The notes under the pieces: generated by a model
What the model was told of the DNA's origin: nothing
The model's database searches: none
What the model saw: the letters and a program-made list of their open reading frames with translations, nothing else
Assembly (NCBI GenBank): GCA_003996215.1
Contig: QJPP01001576.1
Coordinates: forward strand, 142,638 to 206,637
Source: Jaltomata sinuosa
Taxonomy: Eukaryota; Streptophyta; Magnoliopsida; Solanales; Solanaceae
Direction of reading: 5' to 3'
Length of the DNA stretch: 64,000 nucleotides
Program-made: the position numbers and the translations under genes
Part shown: positions 22,641 to 33,610 of the stretch, one piece after another
Layout of the letters: every line of letters begins with the position of its first letter
How positions within the stretch are numbered: the first letter of the stretch is position 1

Positions 22641-25600
22641 CCTCATTGACACAGGTAGCACCCATAATTTCATTGATAAAGAAGTGGCAAGGAAGCTAGG
22701 ATGCTAGGATGTAAGGCCAACACAATCATGGAACAGTCTATTAGTGTAGCTGATGGGAGGAGGGTGCAAACTGCTTCCATTTGTAGGAATCTGCAGTGGT
22801 TGCTACAGGGGACCACATTTTCTTCTGATTTTCTATTACTGCCAGTAGGAAATGTTGATATAGTATTGGGGGTCCAGTGGTTGAGTTGAGTACATTGGGG
22901 AGAATTCTCTTTGATTTTAGCAACGGAACCATTGAGTTCATGCACCAAGGGAAGAAACATGTTTTGAGAGGGGCAACTACTCAAATCAAGACTACTAAGG
23001 CTAAGGTGCTGAATAAGAAACCTGAAGAACAAGTACAATTTTATATGTTGTCATTAAGCACACCTGCTACATCACAGTGTAACAACATCCAAGCCATCAC
23101 AACCACAAGTACTGACATTCTAGTTGTTTTGGCTTCCTTAATGGAACAATACAAGTGTATTTTTGATATTCCTACTGCACTACCCCCTCACAGAGGACCC
23201 TATGATCATAGAATACCCCTTATAGACTCTGCAGTACCTGTTAGTAAGAGACCTTACAGGTTCCCTGGAGTAAAGAAGGACATCATTGAGAAGTTGGTGC
23301 AGGAAATGTTAGACCAAGGTGTTGTACAACACAGTACTAGTCCATATGCATCCCCAGTTGTGTTAGTTGGGAAGAAGGATGGTAGTTGGAGACTTTGTAT
23401 TGATTATAGGGATCTGAATCACTTAACAGTGAAGGATAAGTTCCCAATCCCTATTATTGAGGATCTATTGGATGAGTTAGGAGGTGCTGAGGTGTTCTCT
23501 AAGATTGACCTAAGAGCTGGCTATCACCAATTGAGAATGGCAGAGTCATATGTGCATAAAACAGCTTTTAAAACTCATGAGGGTCACTATGAGTTCTTGG
23601 TAATGCCCTTTGGGCTAACCAATGCCCCTTCATCATTCCAAAGTCTCATGAATTCAATTTTCAAATCATTACTCAGAAAATCAGTGTTAGTTTTCTTTGA
23701 TGACATTTTGGTTTATAGCAGAACTATGTCTGCTCATGTGGATCACTTAAGAACTGTGTTTGAGTTGATGAAGTACCACCAGTTGTATGCTAAAGCATCT
23801 AAGTGCGCTTTTGGGGTCAAAGAAGTGGAGTACTTAGGACATTTTATCAGTGCAAAAGGAGTAGCAACCGATCCTAAGAAAATATCTGCAGTTCAAGCCT
23901 GGGAACTACCTACTACCATCAAGCAACTCAGAGGGTTCCTTGGTCTAGCAGGGTATTATAGGAGGTTCATCAAGGGATTTGGAGCTCAGACCTCTACATG
24001 ACTTACTTAAGAAGGACAACTTTGCTTGGACTGAAGAAGCTACTACAACCTTCTTTACTCTCAAGGAAGCCTTAGTGACTGCTCCTGTCCTGGCCCTGCC
24101 AAACTATGATGAACCTTTTGTTATTGAGACAGATGCAAGTGGTACAAGTATTGGTGCTGTCCTAATGCAGCAAGGGCATCCTATTGCCTATATTAGTAAA
24201 ACACTAGCCCTTAGACACCAGTCTATGTGTGTTTATGATAGAGAATTGCTGGCATTGGTTTTTGCTGTGACCAAGTGGTCACATTATTTGTTAAGTAGGC
24301 CCTTCATAGTCAGGACTGACCAGAAGGCATTGAAACATCTGCTGGAACAAAACATACATACTGATTTCCAGGTGGCTGGTATCTCAAAGCTCATGGCTTT
24401 TGATTTTACTATTGAATACAAAAAGGGACTGGACAACAAGGCTGCCGATGCTCTCTCTAGGAATCAAGGGGCAGAGCTGTTGGCTTTATCTTTGCTTACA
24501 CCCCATGATACACTCTTCTTCCAGATTCAACAAACTTGGACTTCTGATGCTGCTTTACAGACCTTGATCACTAAACTGATAGTGCAGCCTTATAAATCCT
24601 TCACTTGGATTAACTCTCAGCTTAGGTGGAAGGGTAGATTAGTTGCGGGATCTGACCCTCATCTAAGAGAACACATTATTCGATTGTGGCATTCTACACC
24701 TCAAGCTGGCCACTCTGGAATGGATGCTACCATTAGGAGATTGCAGTCCCTATTCTACTGGAAGTCCATGATTCCAGATATCAGGAGCTTCATTAATAGA
24801 TGTGATGTGTGCTAGAGACACAAGTATGATGCCTCAGCTTATCCTGGCTTAATTCAACCTCTACCCATCCCTGAAGGTGTTTGGACTGACATTACCTAGA
24901 TTTCATTGAGGGTTTGCCTAAGTCTAAGGGCAAGGATGTCATTCTAGTGGTGGTTGATAGGTTGAGTAAGTATGGCCATTTCATTTGCTTGCAACATCCT
25001 TACACTGCTCAGATTGTAGCTCAAAGCTTCTTGGACAATGTGTTTAGGTTGCATGGTATGCCCTCTACTATGATCAGTGATAGAGATCCTGTTTTCTTGA
25101 GCTCATTTTAGGAATTGTTCACCTTGCAAGGAGTCCAGCTGCATAAGTCTACAACCTACCATCCTCAAACAGATGGTCAGACTGAGGTCTTAAACAGGAC
25201 CTTAGAGACTTATCTGAGGTGTTTCTGCTCAGATAATCCCTTGGAGTGGGTTGCCTACTTGCCTCTTGCTGAGTGGTGGTACAACACAACCTACCATTCA
25301 GCTATCAAATGCTCCCCTTATGAAGTTCTTTATGGTCAAAAACCACCTATTCATCTTTCCTATTTGGCTGGTGAATCATCCAGTGAGATGGTTGATAGAT
25401 CCTTAGAGGCTAGGGAAGCTATTATTGCCTTGCTGAAGTTCCATTTGTCCAGGGCTCAACAAAGAATGAGAGATCTGGCCAATAAATACAGGTCTGATAG
25501 ACAGTTTAGTGTGGGTGATTGGGTCTATTTGAAGTTACAGCCTTATAGGCAGTTCTCTGTGGCCACTAGACCCTATAACAAGCTAGCTGCCAAGTACTTT

Positions 25601-25920
25601 GGTCCCTATCTGATTGATGCTAAGATTGGAAAAGTTGCTTATAAGCTTTTTCTCCCAGCAGATGTGTTGATCCATCCTACTTTTCATGTCTCACAGTTGA
25701 AGAAATGCCATGAAGTACCTGCTGTCCTCAACCACCCTTCAGTGTTACACATGTCTAGTCCCTACTGTCCTTTGCCTGAGGCTATACTAGAAAGGAGGAT
25801 GATCAAGAGGGGTAATAAGGCTGTTTGTCAGGTGTTGGTTAAATGGCTGGGCATTGACACAAATCAGGCCACCTAGGAACTTCTCACTGAGCTGCACCAT
25901 AGATTCCCTTCATTCCGGCC
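22640..25920 (+). pseudogene. Chromovirus pol (PR-RT-RH-IN-chromodomain), disrupted
   Basis: The domains are in chromovirus order. Protease LIDTGSTHNF at about 22642. RT with KDGSWRLCIDYRDLN (about 23370) and FDDILVYS (about 23695). RNase H with ETDASG (about 24126) and a YDRELLA motif. Integrase with HSTPQAGHSG and CDVC zinc ligands, the SDRDPVF aspartate, and YHPQTDGQTE carrying the catalytic Glu. The C-terminal VKWLG resembles a chromodomain. Breaks seen: an 8-bp tandem duplication at 22696-22711, frameshifts near 22885, 23985 and 24895, and stops TAG at 24813, 25110 and 25874. No intact pol product is possible. Confidence 0.88.
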
Positions 25921-25941
25921 TTGAGGACAAGGCTAGTCTTC

Positions 25942-25954
25942 AACTGGGGAGTAT
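25942..25954 (+). other. Polypurine tract before the 3' LTR
   Basis: CTGGGGAGTAT directly precedes the 3' LTR. Plus-strand DNA synthesis starts from such a tract. Confidence 0.6.
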
Positions 25955-26333
25955 TGATGCAAGTGGATGTAGTCGAGCTAAAAGCAGCTAAAGGATTGAG
26001 CTGGAATTAAGGAAATCTGTTAGAGAACTGTTAGGAAGTTAGCACTGTTCAGTTGTCAAGAAAGCAGTTAACACTGTTCACTTGTCAAGAAATTAGTTAG
26101 TTAGTTACTTTTTGCTGTATTCGTCTTCATTCGTTTTACCCATTGCTTAGCTGTATAAATACACCTGAAATGTACTGATTTACTCATTCATGAAAATATC
26201 AATCTACTCTTTCTTCCTTCTTCTTCATCTCTTAGCTAATCTTCTCGGTTAGATCCCTGAATTAGCCTTCATCTTCTTCGAGCCTTAGCTCCTAGATTAA
26301 CTACTATCCTAGCGATTGAGTGTAAGTGCATCA
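25955..26333 (+). repeat. 3' LTR of the chromovirus
   Basis: 379 bp, one base shorter than the 5' LTR, with five substitutions. It keeps the TATA box (26153-26160). Its promoter points into the displaced FAB1 3' UTR and away from the gene body. Confidence 0.95.
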
Positions 26334-27060
26334 AAGTGATACCTTAAATATCGGTGAAGAAAATTTGCAGGATATATGCCCCGACCGGTCTTGGTATCAT
26401 TCTATCCAACCTTTTGTATGCCATCACGTTTTGTATATTTTTTTGCAGGAATGTTGGGTAGTTGCTTCATCATTAGGATTATCTTTGTTTGTTCAAAGAA
26501 GTACTACAGGGAGTTATTTCCCCACAAAGAATTTGCTATTTGTTGGGCATTCCGGCAGCTGTATTCTAAGCTCTTGTACATACAATAGTCTTTTCTTCGT
26601 TTTCTTTTTTCTCTATGGTTTTAAAGAAAGGGTTCCCAGTGGATTGTCTGAGAGGTTGGTTTTCTTGTTTTTACCACCATTCTGATGCTCAATGGAAGCT
26701 CTTGGTATATTCATGTGTTTCTATGAGAATGAGAAGGGTTTGACAACGGTTGTGGTCGTAGCAGTAAGAAGGAATATAATTTGATCTAGTAACTGAGTCC
26801 TATAATTAGGTGCTATTCAGATTTTCTGCACGCATGTCATTTTGATTTATGAAGACCTATGCAATGAGTAGTACTTGTTGCGATTCTTCGCTCCATTCCT
26901 ATTTTGCACCCCGTATATTTGGAATTAGTTGGTGTGTGCTCTCTACTTGCAAATATTCAGAAATTTGAGAGTTTGAAATTCTGAATTTTTCCTGGCAACT
27001 AGGGAAAGTAAAAGAGCAGTATTCAACAGTTTTCCCCTTTTAGTGATAGTGGAGTAATTT
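26334..27060 (+). other. Displaced FAB1 3' UTR and downstream flank
   Basis: The sequence resumes with the second AAGTG and continues as T-rich, non-coding DNA typical of a plant 3' UTR. There is no reading frame of note. A TTTTTTTGCAG at about 26440 could be a splice acceptor but has no matching evidence. The end of the native transcript cannot be located by eye. Confidence 0.5.
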
Positions 27061-27429
27061 TTTTTTAGATATATGGCTAACTGCGTTTTGAAAGGAATAA
27101 TGTTGTAATTGAGAAATGAATTGGGACTCGAAATAGGAACTATTTAAATAATTCAACTGAATGATTACAATTGAACTAACAATACAACTCCATAGCTTGA
27201 CCTGTAATGGAGAATTAGGAAAAGAAAAGAATGAAGGGATACTAGAAGAAGAATAGAAATGAAGGAGGAGTAACATAATTAATTACCAAGTCGTAATCCC
27301 CTCTTCTCTCATCTAAAGGTTATTATAGTCAATTGAATTACTAATTTTTTATCGTCTGATGTAACAACCGTCTTTAGCTTTAACCACGGCCGTCAATCTA
27401 TTAAATAATGAACTTTTATGCTTGTGACA
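27061..27429. other. Intergenic DNA, no gene seen
   Basis: AT-rich DNA between the FAB1 3' flank and the copia element. No domain or RNA gene recognised. Confidence 0.5.
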
Positions 27430-27828
27430 TGTTGGATCCATTACTACAACACGGCATAGCACAGTTGCCGCCATAGTTGAAAGTTATAGAGGAAATGAAT
27501 GTGTGGCTATTGCAATATAAGACAGATAGAAGCTAAAGTTGCAATAAGAAAGTGCTATTTGGGTTTCAGATCTTATTGGGCCTCTTATCAAACGTTTGGG
27601 CCTGAATCTGTACATACTCTTAAGGTTTAGCCTTGTAGTATTTTCTTTTGTATTTTTCCTTGTATTTATCTCATAGTTTGTTATAGGTAGACAATTAGGA
27701 ATAGACACCTGTCCAGTTAGTTGATAGAAAGATTCTTCAATCCTTGTATAAATACAACCCCAAATTGTACAAATTAAGCATTCAGAAATACAAGAAGTAA
27801 ATTTTCTACTATTGTTCTATTACTTTTG
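27430..27828 (+). repeat. 5' LTR region of a Ty1/copia element (ends approximate)
   Basis: It ends just before the primer site at 27831 and contains a TATA box (CTTGTATAAATACAAC, about 27743-27758). The left border is uncertain because the matching 3' LTR is outside the window. Confidence 0.5.
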
Positions 27829-27830
27829 TA

Positions 27831-27843
27831 TGGTATCAGAGCA
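27831..27843 (+). other. iMet primer-binding site of the copia element
   Basis: TGGTATCAGAGCA lies about 100 bp before the gag start codon. Confidence 0.8.
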
Positions 27844-27936
27844 AGGCGGATTTCTTTTGCTTTTCTTCTTTCTCGTGAAGTATTAATTGCTCTCTTGCCT
27901 CTTCTTCTCATTTAGAGTTTGTCTCCTTTTTCTGAA

Positions 27937-30900
27937 ATGGCAGATGTTCAAACTTCTCCACTCCAAACCACTGAAGAGAGTGATGGAATCCCTGCAATTA
28001 ATGCAGTGGATTCTTCACATGCCTTCTATATAAACCCTTCTGATTATCTAGGCATGAACCTTGTCTCCACTGCCTTTGATAGTAGGAGCTATGGTGGCTG
28101 GATAAGGAGTGTTATGATTGCTCTTTCAACTAAGAAAAAGCTAGGATTCTTTGATGGATCCCTAGCAGTTCCCGCTGATATAAATCTTCAAAAAGTTTGG
28201 TCAAGATGTAATTATATGGTCTTATCCTGGCTGTTGAATTCTCTCTTAAAAGAGATAGCTGAATCTGTTTTGTATTCCAAGAGTGCCAAAATCTTGTGAT
28301 CTGATCTGGAAGATAGATTTGGTCAGGCTAATGGAGCAAAATTATTTCAATTACAAAAAAATCTAAATGCTGTTGTTCAAGAAAATTCAAGCACTTCTAC
28401 TTATTTTACAAAAATGAAAAGTCTATGGAATGAGTTGGATGCCCTTAACATTATTTTTACTTGTAGTTTTGATTGTGTGTGTGGTGCTAAGGGAAAAAGA
28501 GTGAAAGCTCATCAAGATGAGAGACGACTTCAATTTCTTATGGGTTTGAATGACACTTTAGTAGGGGTTAGAAGTATTATTCTATTATCTTCCCCTCTCC
28601 ATACTATTGGTCAAGCATACTCTCTTGTCATTCAAGATGAAAAACAGAGAGAAATTCATGCTTCTCCTAATTACCCAGGAGAATCATCATCTTTCCTTAT
28701 TGGTAATGGAGGGGGTAGGAGGTTTGATGAGTGATGAAGTGATGGTAAGAGCAACAGACCTACTAGAACTGGAAGCACTAGCCAAGCAAGAGGAAGCTAG
28801 TTGGAGACAAAAATCTAGAGTACTCTGGTTGAAACAGGACGACAAGAACACTAAATTTTTCCAAAGGTTAGCAACAGCTCACAGAAGATACAACACAATC
28901 GATAGGCTGGTTGTAAGAGGGGAGGATACACTAGAACCTAAAGAGATTAAGGAAGCAATGATAGACTTCTATGCTAAACTATATTCTGAAACTGAGTCTT
29001 GGAGGCCTCCATTTGACCTTGTAGGATGCTCTACAATGTCCACAGAAGAAAATGAATGGTTATAGAGACCATTCACAAAAGAGGAAGTGCTATCATCCAT
29101 CAAACAATGTGAAGGAGACAAAGCTCCTGGCCCTGACGAGTTTACCATGGAGTTCTTCAAAATATGCTGGGGAATCCTAAAAGAAGATCTGATGCAAACT
29201 ATACAGAATTCCCATCAAAGGAGTGTGTTTGAGAAATCTGTAAATGCTACATTCATTGCACTAATTCCTAAGAAGCTTGGTGCAATTGTGCTAAAGGATT
29301 TCAGACCTATCAGTTTGATAGGAGGAGTCTACAATATTATCTCAAAGCTGTTAACTGAGAGAATGAAGTCAGTGATGGGAAGTTGGTCGATGCACCAAAT
29401 GGCTTTCCTGAAAGGGAGGCAAATACTAGATGCAACATTGCTGGCAAATGAATTGGTAGATGCCAGGGTCAAACAGAAGAAGCCAGGAATTTTGTGTAAA
29501 CTCGACATTGAGAAAGCTTACGATCACGTCAATTGGAATTTCCTTCTAAAAATTCTAAAGGACATGGGATCCGGTAGCAAGTGGATCAGCTGGATCAAAT
29601 ATTGCATATCAAGTATGAAACTCTCTCTCATTATAAATGGGAACACTGAAGGCGTCTTCCATTCACAGAGGGGACTCAAGCAGGGGGGACCCTTTGTCTC
29701 CTTTCTTATTCCTGTTAGCTATGGAAGGGTTAAATCATATGTTTAGGATAGAAAAGAAAAACGGATAGGTGCGAGGTTTCAGTGCATCAACGGGAAAAGG
29801 TGAGGGCTTGGAGATAACTTATCTACTCTATGCTGATGATGCTCTAATTTTTTGTGAGGCAGAAGAAACTCAGATTAGACACTTAAGAGTTATTCTCACA
29901 ATTTTTTAAGGGGTCTCGGGCCTCCATGTCAACTGGTTAAAGATCCATCTTTTCCCCATCAACCAGATGGACAATCTATCTAGTTTAGCTGAGATATTGG
30001 GTTGTCAGGTAGATGCATTGCTAACAAAATACTTGGGATTACCTTTGGGTGTCAAAAATAAAGAGTTGTAAGTGTGGAATGTGGTGACGAGGAGATGTGA
30101 GAAGAAGCTATCTAGATGGAAAAGTCAGTACTTGTCCCTGGGTGGCAGGGTGACTCTCATCAAATCAGTGCTTGATAGTCTACCTACCTACATGATGAGC
30201 TTGTTCCCAATTCCTAAGAATATTGAGAAGAAAATCAATAAACTAAAGAGATCCTTTCTTTGGCAAGGCAACAAGGAAAAAGGTGGATACAACCTGGTGA
30301 AGTGGGACTCTCTCACACTTAGTAGAAAACAAGGTGGTCTAGGTTTGAAAAGCTTGAATATTCAGAATAGCAACCTCCTACAAAAGTGGCTATGGAGATT
30401 TTGTTCTGAAGATGGAGCCTTATGGAGAAGATTTATATCAGACAAGTATGGACTGCTCAACCAGTGGACAACTGAGGAAGTGATGGGTACTTTTGGATGT
30501 AGTGTTTGGAAGACCATTAGAAGACTCTGGCCACAGTTTAACACTAACATTAACATCAATATTGGGGATGGACAGAGAACTGATTTTTGGAATGACATAT
30601 GGATATGAGAGGAGAATCTTAGGAGCCAATTCCCCCACTTATACACCTTAAGCTTGCAGACCAATGCTACTATGGCACAAGTTTGGAGCCAACATGGATG
30701 GAATCTGGTGTTTAGAAGGGCTTTAAATGACTGGGAAATTGAGGAAGTTTCTAAACTCTTAGGGGTCCTCAATAATTTTCAAGGCATAACACTACGATCG
30801 ACAAACCAGTCTGGAAAGTGCTCAGTAAAAGAGTTTATACAGTGAAGTCTTGCTACTGGAAGATGAACTCTGCTCTATCTTCAACTGAGAAATGGCCTTG

Positions 30901-33015
30901 GAAGTTGATTTGGAAGATTGATTGCCCACTGAAAGTTTCATGTTTTGCCTGGTTTGTGATTAGAAAAGCATGCCTTACTAATGAGATTTTGCATAAAAAA
31001 GGCATGCAAATATGCTCAAGATGCTTCATGTGTGAGAAAAAAATCTGAGGTCAACATTCATCTTTTCATTCACTGTCAAAAAGCTTCTAATCTTTGGAAT
31101 ATGTTTTTAAGTATCATGAGAGTTAGCTGGGTGATGCCAAAGTCTACTATGGAGCTTCTGAGTTGTTGGACCAAAATTGGAAGCAGGGATAAAAAGGATA
31201 AATGGTGGAAGATCATACCAGTTTGCATTTGGTGGACCATATGGAAGACAAGAAATGCTAGGTGTTTTGAAGAACTAGAGACTAATTTGCAGAAAATGAA
31301 AATGAATTATATTAGTCTTTTATACTTTTGGTGTAAACAAGATTTGATAGGGAAAGTAGTAGATGTAGTTGATTTCTTAGGAAACTTGTAATTTGACAAC
31401 TCCTAGGGGGTGTGGCCACCACTCTGTGGGATGTAAGTTTCCAATTCATCATCTCTTGGATGATGACCTTTTTGTGAATATAAAGTTGCCCTTATCTCAA
31501 AAAAAGACTCAACAAGGAAACTCCTCTAAGAAAAACAATCTGATATGCAACTATTGCAAGAAAGTGGGACACAATATTGATCACTGCTACAAGATTCATA
31601 GGTTCCCTGCAGATTTAATTTTAAATTCACTAATAACAAGAGGTACCAAAGAGGAGCTATGGTTAACAATGTTTTCTGTGCAGCTGAACGAAGTAATCAG
31701 GCAATGGAAAATCCTGCAGATCTTGTTTCTTTTACTCAGGAAAATGTTGGACAACTTCTGCAACTCTTACAGAAGATGAATCAGAAGACTGCAGGGACAG
31801 TTGATGCTTCTGCTAATATCACTTGTGCTGGTATCACCACTTTTTTCAATTCATATGCTTACTTATTTAAAGTTGATAGTAGTTCATTGATACTGGATAG
31901 TGGAGCTTCTGAGCATATGACTTTTAATAGAAATTTCTTTTCTAGTTTCAGTCCCTTGCCTCACCCTATCATGGTCACTCTTCCTAATTCTCATAGAGTA
32001 ACTGTTACTCATTTAGGATATGTGTATTTTTTATCTAACTTACTCCTACAGAATGTTCTTTACATTCCTTCTTTCAAGTTCAATCTTCTTTCTATTCATA
32101 AATTGGGTAAACAATTTCAAAAAATCCTGTTGTTTACTCCTAACACTTGTTTCATGTTGCAAGACCCTTCACTGAAGAGCCCTCTAGTGCTTGGTAAGGA
32201 ACAAGGAGGTCTATATGTTTTCAAGTCACCTCAATCAGCAGTCACTACTAAGAGTATCCATTTCCAGTTCTGATAATCAACCAGCGGTCCCTACAAAGAA
32301 TCTATCTAGTTCTAGTTCTAATAGCTTATCTTTTTCTAATTCTGTTGCAAATGTCTTTACTTCATGTTCTAGTTTCTTTGATTCCAATGTAAAAGATAAG
32401 CCATGGCACTATAGGTTAGGCCATATGTCTTCGAGTAATATGAAGAAAACTGTTCCAGTTTCATTATCTTGTTCAATTTTTTTTCTCCATGTGTTATTTT
32501 TCCAATGGCAAGGCAATCAAAGGTACCTTTTCCTGAAAGTCTTGTCTCTACTAAAGCCGTTTTTGATATGATTCATGTGGATACTTGGGGACCTTATAAG
32601 ACACCTACACATGATGACTTTAGATATTTTCTAACTATTGTTGATGATTTTAGTAGAGCAACTTGGCCTCATCTTCTTAGTACTAAGTCTAATGCTTTTC
32701 CTATTCTGCAATCTTTTCTTTCCATGGTAGAAAGACAATTCAATTCCAAAGTTAAAATAATCAGAACATACAATGCTTTTGAATTAGGCAATGGAAAAAT
32801 GCAAACTTATTTTTTTCTATCCAAAGGGATTATTCACCAAAGTACTTGTGTTTACACTCCACAACAAAATGAAATAGTGGAAAGAAAATACAAGCATTTG
32901 CTAGAACATCAAGGGCCTTACTATATCAGTCTCATTTGCCTATCATTTCCTAGGGGAGGGGAATATTTATTAACAACCACTTACATCATAAACAGGTTTC
33001 CTTCTTCAATATTAC
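27937..33015 (+). pseudogene. Ty1/copia gag-PR-IN, broken by a LINE and a gypsy element
   Basis: Gag starts at the ATG at 27937 (MADVQTSPLQ) and includes YGGWIRSVMIAL. A TGA at 28297 stops it before DLEDRFGQ. After the LINE (28736-31505), gag resumes with the knuckle CNYCKKVGHNIDHC, then protease ILDSGASEHM (about 31888), the pre-integrase box WHYRLGHMSS (about 32405) and the integrase core from IHVDTWGPY. The second catalytic Asp is replaced: RTYNAFELG instead of the usual R.DNA.E. The frame is then cut at 33015 by the next insertion. RT and RNase H are not in the window. All parts are defective. Confidence 0.85.
28736..31505 (+). mobile_element. 5'-truncated L1-type LINE inside copia gag
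   Basis: The endonuclease is missing. Visible are the pre-RT segment (SRVLWLKQDDKNTKFFQ), RT with PLKDFRPISLIG-like KDFRPISLIG (about 29297), KLDIEKAYDHVNW, GLKQGGP, and YADDALIF (about 29830), plus a zinc-finger-like RVT tail (CPLKVSCFAW, CFMCEK, HLFIHC). A TAG at 29063 sits where EWLE.PF is expected, and more frameshifts follow. The 3' end TTGCCCTTATCTC plus an A-run at 31499-31505 is typical of plant LINEs. The left junction is placed where the copia gag reading stops making sense, about 28708-28736. I found no target duplication. Confidence 0.82.
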
Positions 33016-33610
33016 TGTCACGCCCCGAGGTTACCTCCTAGACGTAACACGGGACCTAGGATTACAAGTGCCCCAAGATAATGTAACACCCCAGAACTTC
33101 CAAACCCAGACTTAGCTCAGAAAAACCAGAGGAAATAAATTTTTTCAATTGTCGGCAGAACCACGAGTCACTTCCACAAGCCGTGGAACATTCCACGAGT
33201 CGTGGACTGGACTCGTGGAACAAAGATTAGAGGACTACTCCTCTGAAGTCAATTCCACGATTTGAGTCAATGAACCGTAAAAGTTTCCACAGACCATGGA
33301 AATCATCCGCGGAATTCTCCTTTCAGACGACTCCCAGGAACCACGATTGGGTTCCACGACCCGTGGAAGTTTTCATGAGTCGTGAACCCAACTCGTTAAA
33401 CCAGTTTTCATTAGCCCAGCCTTAAGTCTCCAGAGTTCACGAGTAGAGTCCACGACCCGTGGGAGTTTCCACGAGTCGTGAACCCGACTCGTGGAACCCA
33501 TCTTCAGAGACCTAAGGATTTAGCTCAAGGACCACGAGTGGGATTCCATGACCCGTAGAAGTTTCCACGAGTCGTGAACCCAACTCGTGGAGTTCCATCT
33601 AGTAGCTCAG
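33016..33610 (+). repeat. Left part of a Ty3/gypsy 5' LTR, interrupted
   Basis: Begins TGTCACGCCCCGAGGTTACC after ATTAC (33011-33015, its likely target site). The LTR resumes at 43380 and ends at 45054 with the near-exact inverted complement GGTAGCCTCAGGGCGTGACA, so 33016 and 45054 look like the two ends of one LTR of about 2.27 kb. A second possible start, TGTAACACCCCAGAAC, lies at 33082; if that is the true end, the first 66 bp belong to yet another element. Confidence 0.7.
33160..33605 (+). repeat. Palindrome-rich tandem array in the gypsy LTR (CCACGAGTCGTGG)
   Basis: About four to five diverged units of roughly 110 bp. Each has GGTTCCACGACCCGTGG, TTTCCACGAGTCGTGAA and CAACTCGTGGA. The arms CCACGA/TCGTGG make short hairpins. 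One more unit lies across the Tekay insertion at 43395-43455. Confidence 0.8.

Larger units (their letters stand above)
20979..26333 (+). mobile_element. Ty3/gypsy chromovirus, complete but coding-defective
   Basis: A 5355-bp element with 380-bp LTRs, iMet primer site, gag, protease, RT, RNase H, integrase, a chromodomain-like tail and a polypurine tract. Target duplication AAGTG is perfect (20974-20978 and 26334-26338). By my reading the LTRs differ at five bases and one indel, so the insertion is recent. Several nonsense changes and frameshifts break the polyprotein. It lies in the same direction as FAB1 and separates the FAB1 stop codon from its 3' UTR. Confidence 0.93.
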
